From Nesterenkonia alba DSM 19423 (GTDB taxonomy: Bacteria > Actinomycetota > Actinomycetes > Actinomycetales > Micrococcaceae), in assembly GCF_000421745.1 (NCBI RefSeq), contig NZ_ATXP01000004.1:124001-188000 (forward strand): a stretch of DNA of 64,000 nucleotides, in the 5' to 3' direction. Shown in pieces: positions 53,047 to 61,614 of the stretch (within the stretch, counting starts at the first letter, position 1; each line of letters begins with the position of its first letter). A program made the translations under genes and the position numbers. Under the pieces are notes generated by a model, which saw only the letters and a list, made by a program, of their open reading frames with translations, did not search any database and was not told the origin of the DNA.

Positions 53047-53086
53047 ATGAAAAATGCCCCGGCACAACTGCCGGGGCATTTTTCAT
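53047..53086. terminator. Perfect bidirectional terminator between sigA and the DUF7455 gene
   Basis: ATGAAAAATGCCCCGGCA and TGCCGGGGCATTTTTCAT form a perfect 18-bp stem around a CAAC loop. The arms provide a T-run in both directions, so it can end both convergent transcripts. Confidence 0.9.
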
Positions 53087-53094
53087 GTGACCAT

Positions 53095-53301
53095 TCAGCT
53101 GATGCGGTCTGATTCGTCCACCCACTGGGTGGTCTTTGGCCGCAGGCTGGTTTCCAGCTGCCGTGCATGGTGATTGCAGAACAGCAGAATTCCGCCGGAG
53201 GCGAGCTCGGCACGCACGTAAGCCTGGGCGCCGCAACGGTCGCAGCGGTCCAGAGCTGTCAGCGTGGGCTGTGCCTCAAGAGTGCCCGTGGTGCTTGTCA
53301 T
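53095..53301 (-). CDS. Small DUF7455 protein (zinc-ribbon-like)
   Basis: A 68-residue protein typical of actinobacteria and placed next to sigA. It has CDRCGAQAYVRAELASGG then LLFCNHHARQ, so CxxC and CxxH pairs can form one zinc site. Function is unknown. The ATG at 53301 is preferred because AGGAGG lies 7 bases upstream; the frame is open for 15 more codons. It is convergent with sigA and divergent from parE. Confidence 0.88.
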   Translation of the reverse strand: MTSTTGTLEAQPTLTALDRCDRCGAQAYVRAELASGGILLFCNHHARQLETSLRPKTTQWVDESDRIS

Positions 53302-53421
53302 CCGTTCGCCTCCTAGCGCATCGGGATATCGATCTCGCCCATACAACCACGTCTGCGGCCAGATTCATCCCTTTTTGGCCCTCCTCAGGCGCGCCGTTCG
53401 CCCACCGCGTACCCTCCTGGC

Positions 53422-53427
53422 TAGGCT
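53422..53427 (+). promoter_or_regulatory. -10 element of a probable leaderless parE promoter
   Basis: TAGGCT ends 9 bases before the ATG at 53437, with no ribosome site between. Confidence 0.5.
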
Positions 53428-53436
53428 GAGCGGGTC

Positions 53437-55497
53437 ATGGCACAACGCGACGAATACAGCGCTCGGCACCTCTCCGTCCTCGAAGGCCTCGAGGCGGTAC
53501 GTAAACGTCCCGGTATGTACATCGGGTCCACCGACTCCCGTGGACTCATGCACTGTGTCTGGGAGATCATCGACAACTCCGTGGATGAGGCGCTGGCGGG
53601 CTATGCCTCACAGATCACCATCACCCTGCATCCCGATGACTCGGTCGAGGTTTCTGACGACGGCCGAGGCATCCCGGTCGACATCGAACCCCGCACTGGC
53701 CTGTCGGGACTGGAAGTCGTCTTCACCAAGTTGCACGCTGGAGGCAAGTTCGGCGGAGGCTCGTATAACGCCGTCGGTGGCCTTCACGGCGTCGGCGCCT
53801 CGGTGGTCAACGCACTTTCAGCCCGCCTCGACGCGCATGTCACCCGTGGCGGTAAAGTCCACCAGCTCTCTTTCCGCCGCGGAGAGCCGGGCACCTTCGC
53901 AGGTGCCGGTCCCGACGCCGCCTTCACTCCCGCTGAGGCCGGTTCACCATTGCAGGTGGCGGGTAAGGCCAAACGTGGCGCCACGGGGACCACCATCCGC
54001 TACTGGGCAGACCGGGAGATCTTCACCCCGGATGCCGCCTTCGACGACGCAGAGCTGGCCACCCGTGCCCGCCAGACGGCCTTTTTGGTACCGGGACTGC
54101 GCATCACGGTCCGCGATCTGCGGGGCGCCGAACCCACCGAAGAAGTGTTCCAGTATGACGGCGGTATCAGTGAGTTCGTTGAACACCTCAGCCCCGATCA
54201 GCCCGTCACAGACATTTGGCGCATCCAGGGGCACGGCACATTTAGCGAACGCGTGCCCGTCGACGGGACGATGACCGATGTAGAGCGCGACTGTGAAGTT
54301 GATATCGCCCTGCGCTGGGGAACCGGTTACGACACCACCGTGCGCAGTTTCGTCAACATCATCGCCACACCCAAGGGCGGAACACATTTAAGCGGTTTCG
54401 AACAGGCCCTGCTCCGCACGTTTCGCAAAGTCGTAGAAGCCAACGCACGTCGGCTCAAAGCCGGCAACGACAAGCTGGAAAAAGACGATGTCCTCGCGGG
54501 ACTCACCGCTGTTGTCACCGTTCGGATCGCCGAACCGCAATTCGAGGGCCAGACCAAGGAGATCCTGGGGACGCCGGCGGCACGCCAGATCGTCTCCAAG
54601 GTCACCGCCCGGGAGGTGGAAAAGCGACTGACCTCCACCAAGCGCGCCGAAAAACAAGAATCCTCCGTGTTGCTGGAAAAAGTCGTCGCGGAGATGAAGT
54701 CTCGCATTTCAGCTCGCCAGCTGAAGGAGACCCAACGGCGAAAGAACGCGTTGGAGAATTCCACGATGCCGGCCAAACTCGTCGAGTGCCGCGCCAAGGA
54801 CGTCGAAGCCAGCGAACTGTTCATCGTGGAGGGGGATTCCGCTCTGGGCACCGCCAAGCTGGCCCGCTCCTCGGACTACCAGGCTCTGCTACCCATTCGC
54901 GGCAAGATCCTCAACGTCCAGAAGGCCTCGGTCTCCGACATGCTGTCCAACGCCGAATGCGCCGCTCTTATCCAAGTCATTGGTGCCGGCTCGGGCCGCA
55001 GCTTCGACCTGGAGGCCGCCCGCTACGGAAAAGTGGTGTTGATGACCGACGCCGACGTCGACGGGGCCCATATTCGCACCCTGCTGCTGACATTGTTCTT
55101 CCGGTACATGCGGCCGATGGTCGAGGCAGGTCGGGTCTTCGCCGCGGTTCCTCCACTGCACCGTGTGGAGATCATCCATTCCGGCAAGAAGCCCAATGAG
55201 GTCCGCTACACCTACAGTGAGGCCGAGCTGGTGACGTTACTGGCCGAACTGGAGAAGGAAGGCCTGAAATACAAGGAACCCATCCAGCGATACAAGGGAC
55301 TGGGGGAGATGGATGCCGATCAGCTCTCCGAGACCACCATGGACCCGCAGCGTCGATCCCTGCGGCGGATCCGAATTGAGGATGCGGAGGCTGCCGAGCG
55401 AGTCTTCGAACTGCTGATGGGAAGCGTCGTCGCGCCTCGGAAGGACTTCATCATCGCAGGGTCCCAGGCTCTCGATAAGGACCGGATCGACGCCTGA
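53437..55497 (+). CDS. parE: DNA topoisomerase IV subunit B (GyrB-like, type IIA)
   Basis: A 686-residue ATPase subunit of a second type IIA topoisomerase. It has the GHKL ATP site (EIIDNSVDEALAGYA, DDGRGIPVD, VGGLHGVGASVVNALS), the transducer, and the TOPRIM domain with IVEGDSALGTAKLARSS, PIRGKILNVQKA and DADVDGAHI. The text EGDSALGTAKLARSSDYQAL is ParE-like where GyrB has EGDSAGGSAK. Its position beside sigA and DUF7455 fits the extra ParE of Micrococcales and streptomycetes. The partner A subunit (parC) is not in the window. Confidence 0.92.
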   Translation: MAQRDEYSARHLSVLEGLEAVRKRPGMYIGSTDSRGLMHCVWEIIDNSVDEALAGYASQITITLHPDDSVEVSDDGRGIPVDIEPRTGLSGLEVVFTKLHAGGKFGGGSYNAVGGLHGVGASVVNALSARLDAHVTRGGKVHQLSFRRGEPGTFAGAGPDAAFTPAEAGSPLQVAGKAKRGATGTTIRYWADREIFTPDAAFDDAELATRARQTAFLVPGLRITVRDLRGAEPTEEVFQYDGGISEFVEHLSPDQPVTDIWRIQGHGTFSERVPVDGTMTDVERDCEVDIALRWGTGYDTTVRSFVNIIATPKGGTHLSGFEQALLRTFRKVVEANARRLKAGNDKLEKDDVLAGLTAVVTVRIAEPQFEGQTKEILGTPAARQIVSKVTAREVEKRLTSTKRAEKQESSVLLEKVVAEMKSRISARQLKETQRRKNALENSTMPAKLVECRAKDVEASELFIVEGDSALGTAKLARSSDYQALLPIRGKILNVQKASVSDMLSNAECAALIQVIGAGSGRSFDLEAARYGKVVLMTDADVDGAHIRTLLLTLFFRYMRPMVEAGRVFAAVPPLHRVEIIHSGKKPNEVRYTYSEAELVTLLAELEKEGLKYKEPIQRYKGLGEMDADQLSETTMDPQRRSLRRIRIEDAEAAERVFELLMGSVVAPRKDFIIAGSQALDKDRIDA

Positions 55498-55516
55498 TCG
55501 ATAGTGTCTGTGGCCT

Positions 55517-55557
55517 CACGTAGCAATTCTTCTACGTCACGTAGAAAACGGTACACT
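55517..55557 (+). promoter_or_regulatory. ctaB promoter with an overlapping palindromic operator
   Basis: TACACT (55552-55557) ends 6 bases before the GTG of ctaB, giving a leaderless start. The 17-bp palindrome TTCTACG-TCA-CGTAGAA (55530-55546) covers the spacer and -35 region, and a further CACGTAG half-site lies at 55517-55523. Confidence 0.6.
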
Positions 55558-55563
55558 GGAGCG

Positions 55564-56523
55564 GTGACCGAACTGAGCACTCGTGGCGTGGAGGCCTCGC
55601 CGAAACCAGCCTCCCCTCGCTGGGCAGGGATCAAGCGCAAGGCCTCGGCCTATCTGGCTCTTACGAAGCCGCGGGTCATCGAGCTGCTTCTGGTGACGAC
55701 GTTGCCGACCATGTTCTTCGCCGAGCGTGGGGTCCCGGATCCGTGGACTGCCGTGGCCACGATGGTCGGCGGTGCGTTCGCCGCAGGTTCTGCGGGTGCG
55801 TTCAACTGCTACATCGACCGAGACATGGACCGGTTGATGAACCGGACGAAACGGCGCCCACTGGTCACCGGAGAGGTCACGCCACAGGAGGCCCTGGTCT
55901 TCGCCTCGGTCTTGGGCGTTCTGGCCCTGGCGATCCTCACCTTCGGGGCCAATTGGCTGGCTGGAGCGTTGGGTGCGGCAGCCATCTTCTTCTATGTGGT
56001 CGTCTACACCCTGGTGCTGAAGCGTCGGACCGAACAGAACATCATCTGGGGTGGTATCGCCGGCTGCTTCCCGGTACTCATCGCCTGGGCCGCTGTCCGC
56101 GAGACGATCGAATGGCCGGCCGTGGTGCTGTTTGTCATCATCTTCCTGTGGACCCCGCCGCACTATTGGCCGCTGTCCATGAAGTACCGCACGGATTACC
56201 AGACCGCCTCGGTGCCGATGCTCGGTGCTGTGGCCAGTGCTCGTACGGTCTCCGTCCAGGTGGTGCTCTACGCCTGGGCCACAGTCATCTGCTCGCTGCT
56301 TCTGGTTCCGCTGGGCTGGGCCGGGATCACCTACACAGCCATCGCCGCAGCTGCCGGAGGGTGGTTCATCTGGGAATGCCATGTGCTCTACAACCGGGCA
56401 CAGCGGGGCAACCTCAAGGACAAGGAAGCCATGAAGGTCTTCCACCTGTCCATCCTGTATCTCACCCTGCTGTTCATCGGCCTCTGGCTCGATCCCTTCA
56501 TCGGTGCACCCCTGATGGCCTGA
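55564..56523 (+). CDS. ctaB: Protoheme IX farnesyltransferase (haem O synthase)
   Basis: A 319-residue UbiA-superfamily membrane prenyltransferase that farnesylates haem b to haem O for cytochrome oxidase. The first Asp-rich motif is [20 protein letters not shown] and the second region has [19 protein letters not shown]. About eight to nine helices are predicted. The GTG at 55564 is supported by the leaderless promoter and by [14 protein letters not shown] as the N-terminus; the frame is open 20 codons earlier. ctaA, its usual partner, is not in the window. Confidence 0.93.
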   Translation: MTELSTRGVEASPKPASPRWAGIKRKASAYLALTKPRVIELLLVTTLPTMFFAERGVPDPWTAVATMVGGAFAAGSAGAFNCYIDRDMDRLMNRTKRRPLVTGEVTPQEALVFASVLGVLALAILTFGANWLAGALGAAAIFFYVVVYTLVLKRRTEQNIIWGGIAGCFPVLIAWAAVRETIEWPAVVLFVIIFLWTPPHYWPLSMKYRTDYQTASVPMLGAVASARTVSVQVVLYAWATVICSLLLVPLGWAGITYTAIAAAAGGWFIWECHVLYNRAQRGNLKDKEAMKVFHLSILYLTLLFIGLWLDPFIGAPLMA

Positions 56524-56569
56524 GCACAGGGGTAAACGCCGAGGGGTAGACCTGCACCTGAAGTGGGTT

Positions 56570-56612
56570 TACAGTACCTCTCAAGAGTGATTTATGTCAC
56601 AACTTTGAGAGG
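56570..56612. promoter_or_regulatory. Nested inverted repeats before the aldehyde dehydrogenase gene
   Basis: TACAGT (56570-56575) is a possible -10. AGTGA-TTTATG-TCACA (56586-56601) matches nine of ten conserved positions of the CRP/GlxR consensus TGTGA-N6-TCACA. The outer arms CCTCTCAA (56577-56584) and TTGAGAGG (56605-56612) form an 8-bp inverted repeat, and the right arm overlaps the AGAGGAG ribosome site. Confidence 0.5.
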
Positions 56613-56619
56613 AGTCATC

Positions 56620-58143
56620 ATGACTGTCTACGCGCAACCAGGGACTGAAGGCAGTGTGGTCAGCTTCAAGGACCGTTATGACAACTACATCGGCGGGGAA
56701 TGGGTTGCCCCGGTCAAGGGCCAGTATTTCGAGAACCCCACGCCCGTGACGGGGAAGACGCTGGCAGAGGTCGCCCGCTCCACCGCTGAGGACATCGAAG
56801 TCGCTCTGGATGCCGCCCATCAGGCCGCTCCAGCCTGGGGAAAGACCTCTGTGGCAGAGCGCGCGGTGGTACTGAATAAGATCGCCGACCGCATTGAAGA
56901 GAATCTCGAAATGCTCGCGGTGGCCGAGACGTGGGAGAACGGGAAACCGGTCCGCGAGACCTTGGCCGCGGATCTGCCCTTGGCGGTGGACCACTTCCGT
57001 TACTTCGCTGGGGTGATCCGTGCCCAAGAAGGTGGTATCAGCGAAATTGACTCCACCACCGTCGCCTACCACTTCCACGAGCCGCTCGGTGTGGTCGGCC
57101 AGATCATCCCGTGGAACTTCCCCATCCTCATGGCAGTGTGGAAGCTGGCACCTGCTCTGGCAGCCGGTAACGCCGTGGTGCTCAAACCCGCGGAGCAGAC
57201 GCCCACCTCGATCTTGCTGCTGATGGAACTCATCGGGGATCTCATCCCGCCAGGTGTGGTCAACGTGGTCAATGGTTTCGGCACCGAAGCCGGAGCTCCG
57301 CTGGCCTCCAACCCCCGCATCCGGAAAGTTGCCTTCACCGGAGAGACCACAACCGGCCGGCTCATCATGCAGTACGCCAGCCAGAATCTCATTCCGGTGA
57401 CCCTCGAGTTGGGTGGGAAGTCTCCCAATATTTTCTTCGCCGACGTCGCCCGCGCCGATGACGCCTTCTACGACAAAGCACTCGAAGGCTTCACCATGTT
57501 CGCGCTGAACCAGGGGGAGGTGTGCACCTGCCCCTCCCGGGCCCTCATCGAAGACAGCATCATGGATGAATTCCTTGAGGCAGCGGTCGAACGGACCAAA
57601 GCTGTCAAGCAGGGCAACCCCTTGGACACTGAAACCCAAGTGGGGGCACAAGCTTCCAATGACCAACTGGAGAAGATCCTCAGTTACCTGGACATCGGGC
57701 AGAAAGAAGGAGCCGAAGTGCTCACCGGGGGAGCGAAGGCCGATCTCGGCGGGGACCTCTCGGGCGGGTACTACGTGGAGCCGACGATCTTCCGCGGGTC
57801 GAACTCCATGCGCATCTTCCAAGAGGAGATCTTCGGTCCGGTGGTCTCGGTCACCGGCTTCAGCGATTACGACGACGCCATCTCCATTGCCAATGACACT
57901 CTCTACGGCTTGGGTGCCGGGGTGTGGTCACGCGAAGCCAACATCGCCTACCGTGCCGGCCGGGATATCCAAGCCGGACGAGTGTGGACTAACTGCTACC
58001 ACCAGTATCCGGCGCATGCAGCCTTCGGTGGGTACAAACAGTCCGGAATTGGCCGGGAGAACCATCTGATGATGCTGGCCCATTACCAGCAAACCAAGAA
58101 CCTGCTGGTCAGCTATTCAGAAGACAAACTGGGTTTCTTCTGA
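56620..58143 (+). CDS. NAD(P)-dependent aldehyde dehydrogenase
   Basis: A 507-residue ALDH oxidising aldehydes to acids. The motifs are [36 protein letters not shown] with the general-base Glu, and [18 protein letters not shown] with the catalytic Cys302. The overall text resembles acetaldehyde dehydrogenases of the ExaC/AldB group, and the adjacent DUF779 gene supports this, since the two are often paired. The ATG at 56620 has AGAGGAG 6 bases upstream. The promoter region carries a CRP/GlxR-like site, consistent with carbon-source control. Confidence 0.92.
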   Translation: MTVYAQPGTEGSVVSFKDRYDNYIGGEWVAPVKGQYFENPTPVTGKTLAEVARSTAEDIEVALDAAHQAAPAWGKTSVAERAVVLNKIADRIEENLEMLAVAETWENGKPVRETLAADLPLAVDHFRYFAGVIRAQEGGISEIDSTTVAYHFHEPLGVVGQIIPWNFPILMAVWKLAPALAAGNAVVLKPAEQTPTSILLLMELIGDLIPPGVVNVVNGFGTEAGAPLASNPRIRKVAFTGETTTGRLIMQYASQNLIPVTLELGGKSPNIFFADVARADDAFYDKALEGFTMFALNQGEVCTCPSRALIEDSIMDEFLEAAVERTKAVKQGNPLDTETQVGAQASNDQLEKILSYLDIGQKEGAEVLTGGAKADLGGDLSGGYYVEPTIFRGSNSMRIFQEEIFGPVVSVTGFSDYDDAISIANDTLYGLGAGVWSREANIAYRAGRDIQAGRVWTNCYHQYPAHAAFGGYKQSGIGRENHLMMLAHYQQTKNLLVSYSEDKLGFF

Positions 58144-58225
58144 GGTGGACCGAAGCGGAGGTCGCGCCATGACGCGGCCTTGGCGATAATCCTTCGCCGC
58201 TGAAGAGAAAGGACAAAGAACTGCC

Positions 58226-58624
58226 ATGGGTGCTGAGCGTGTCGCCATCACGGAGGAAGCTGCCGATCTGCTGCGTCGACTCCGCGACGAGCACGGCCAG
58301 CCGCTGATGTTCCATCAGTCCGGGGGATGCTGCGACGGCTCAGCACCCATGTGCTACACCCAGGGGACCTTCCTCACCGGCCCGCAGGATGTCCTGCTGG
58401 GGGAGCTTCAGCCCGGTACTCCGGAGCCGGTGCCGGTCTGGATCTCCAAGCCCCAGTTTGAGTACTGGTCACATACCCACATCACTATCGATGTGACCGA
58501 GGGTCGAGGTTCGGGATTCAGTATTGAGGGCCCGACCGGGAAACGATTCATCGTCCGCTCTCGGCTGTTCACTGAGGATGAGCTAGCAGAGCTGGAACCG
58601 GTTCGCTACGGCACCACCGGTTGA
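58226..58624 (+). CDS. DUF779 protein paired with aldehyde dehydrogenase
   Basis: A 132-residue protein with the family block LMFHQSGGCCDGSAPMCY, whose three Cys could bind a metal, then VWISKPQFEYWSHTHITIDVTEGRGSGFSIEGP and RFIVRSRLFT. DUF779 genes are typically found beside acetaldehyde dehydrogenase genes and have no established activity. It lies 82 bases after the aldehyde dehydrogenase gene. AAAGGA is 12 bases before the ATG, a rather long spacing. It is convergent with gdhA. Confidence 0.88.
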   Translation: MGAERVAITEEAADLLRRLRDEHGQPLMFHQSGGCCDGSAPMCYTQGTFLTGPQDVLLGELQPGTPEPVPVWISKPQFEYWSHTHITIDVTEGRGSGFSIEGPTGKRFIVRSRLFTEDELAELEPVRYGTTG

Positions 58625-58654
58625 GTGTCACTGAGGGGAGCGTCAACGGTTACC

Positions 58655-60155
<1,501 letters not shown>

Positions 60156-60163
<8 letters not shown>

Positions 60164-61400
60164 TGAGACCGGCCCGACGCCGGGTGCTTCGGTTGGCGTG
60201 GTCGGAATACCGGGGCAGCCATCGCTGCATTCCGGCAGCGGCCAGTGGACCCAGAGTGGAGGCGGCCCACACCCCGGCTGCCAGCGAGCCCAGTGCCGCC
60301 CCGGCAGAGAGAATCAACGGTCCGGAGCCCAAGCCAATATCGGTCAGCAGTCGCCAGGCACCCAAGAACTGGGGGCGCGCTTCAGGTGGGGAGACATCAG
60401 AGGAGATCGTCATCATGATGCCTGAGCCCCAGCCGTTGGCGAAGCCCAGCAGCATGGCGACCACCGCAAGCCCGGCGGCGGTGGAGGTTAAGGGGAATAG
60501 GGCCATGGCGATACCGAGCATGGTCATGGCGGGCACCCCGACCCACAGCCTCCCCAGCCGGTCCATGACCTTGCCTGCGGGGTAGAACAGCAACATATCG
60601 ATTCCGCCAGCGAGGCCGAAGAGCAGGGAGATCGTCGTGGGGTCGAGCTCGATGTATTCACCCCAGAGGGGGATGACCTGCTGGCGTGCACCCCGGATCG
60701 CGCCGACGAACATGCCCACTGTGCCCAATGTCGCCAGCATCCGCCGGTGCTCTTTCAGCACGGACCAGAATCGCGGCGTTGCTATCTGCTGGGTCGCCGA
60801 GGCACGGGGAGCTTCTTCTGTGGTCCCGGTCGGTCGGGCCAGCCACACGGTGACCGTGGCGGCCAGGGCAGTGACTACCGCCAGGAGGAAGACCGCGCGC
60901 ATATCGAACAGGAAAATGATGCCGGCACCCAGGAACGGGCCAATGAACTGCCCGATGCGGTGGACCCCACCGAGGGTGGAGAGCACCGTAGCTCGGTGGA
61001 AGGCGGGGGTAACGTCGGTCAAATAGGAATGCCGTGCCAGGTGGAAGACCGCATTTGATGCACCGACCAGCAGGACCGCGGCCGCCAGGGTGATGACCGA
61101 AGGTGCCAAGGCGGCAGCGAAAAACCCCAGGGCGGCCACGGAGCCGGCCACCACCATCGCTGGGCGATCCCCGATCTTCGCGGCGAGTTGACCGGCAGGT
61201 AGATCCGCCAGGATTTGGCCCAAGGGCAGCATGGCGGCCACAACACCGGCAGCAGCCAGGGTGGCTCCGCGTTCAACACTGTATGGGGCAATGATCGGCA
61301 ACAGTGCGCCGATGCCGGTGGAGAAGATGAATGCAGGCACCAGAGCCCCCAGGACGACATCCCGGAATGGGAAGGTCGGCTGGCTGACTGGTGTGCTCAC
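60156..61400 (-). CDS. Major facilitator superfamily transporter
   Basis: A 414-residue protein with twelve predicted helices in two sets of six and a charged central loop (about residues 180-205). The first-half motif between helices 2 and 3 reads GQLAAKIGDRPAMV, a variant of the MFS signature, and the second-half equivalent is GKVMDRLGRLWVGV. It resembles drug- or metabolite-efflux members, but no substrate can be stated. I choose the GTG at 61400: TAGAGT ends 8 bases before it. An ATG at 61430 is possible. gdhA lies downstream after 142 bases. Confidence 0.85.
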
Positions 61401-61408
61401 AGCCCTAG

Positions 61409-61414
61409 ACTCTA
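61409..61414 (-). promoter_or_regulatory. -10 element of a probable leaderless MFS promoter
   Basis: Minus-strand TAGAGT, 8 bases before the GTG at 61400. Confidence 0.45.
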
Positions 61415-61614
61415 CTCCTTCTGAGCGCATTTAGTTGCCTCATGCAATAGTTCGACACGCTGTGCGAGAAACTCCCAGTCAGCGAGGGGAGTGGCGGCTG
61501 TGATCCGCCGCTGTGGTCGGTAGGGTGGGAACGCGGTATCCGGCGGACCCGGGTGCTGTATGGATCGCGCAGTAAATTGACCGCGCAGTGACGACGACGG
61601 GAAGCGAGGCAGTG

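Noticed and set aside
56581-57822. 413-codon minus-strand open frame opposite the aldehyde dehydrogenase
   Set aside because: Shadow frame; no start context and no recognisable protein.
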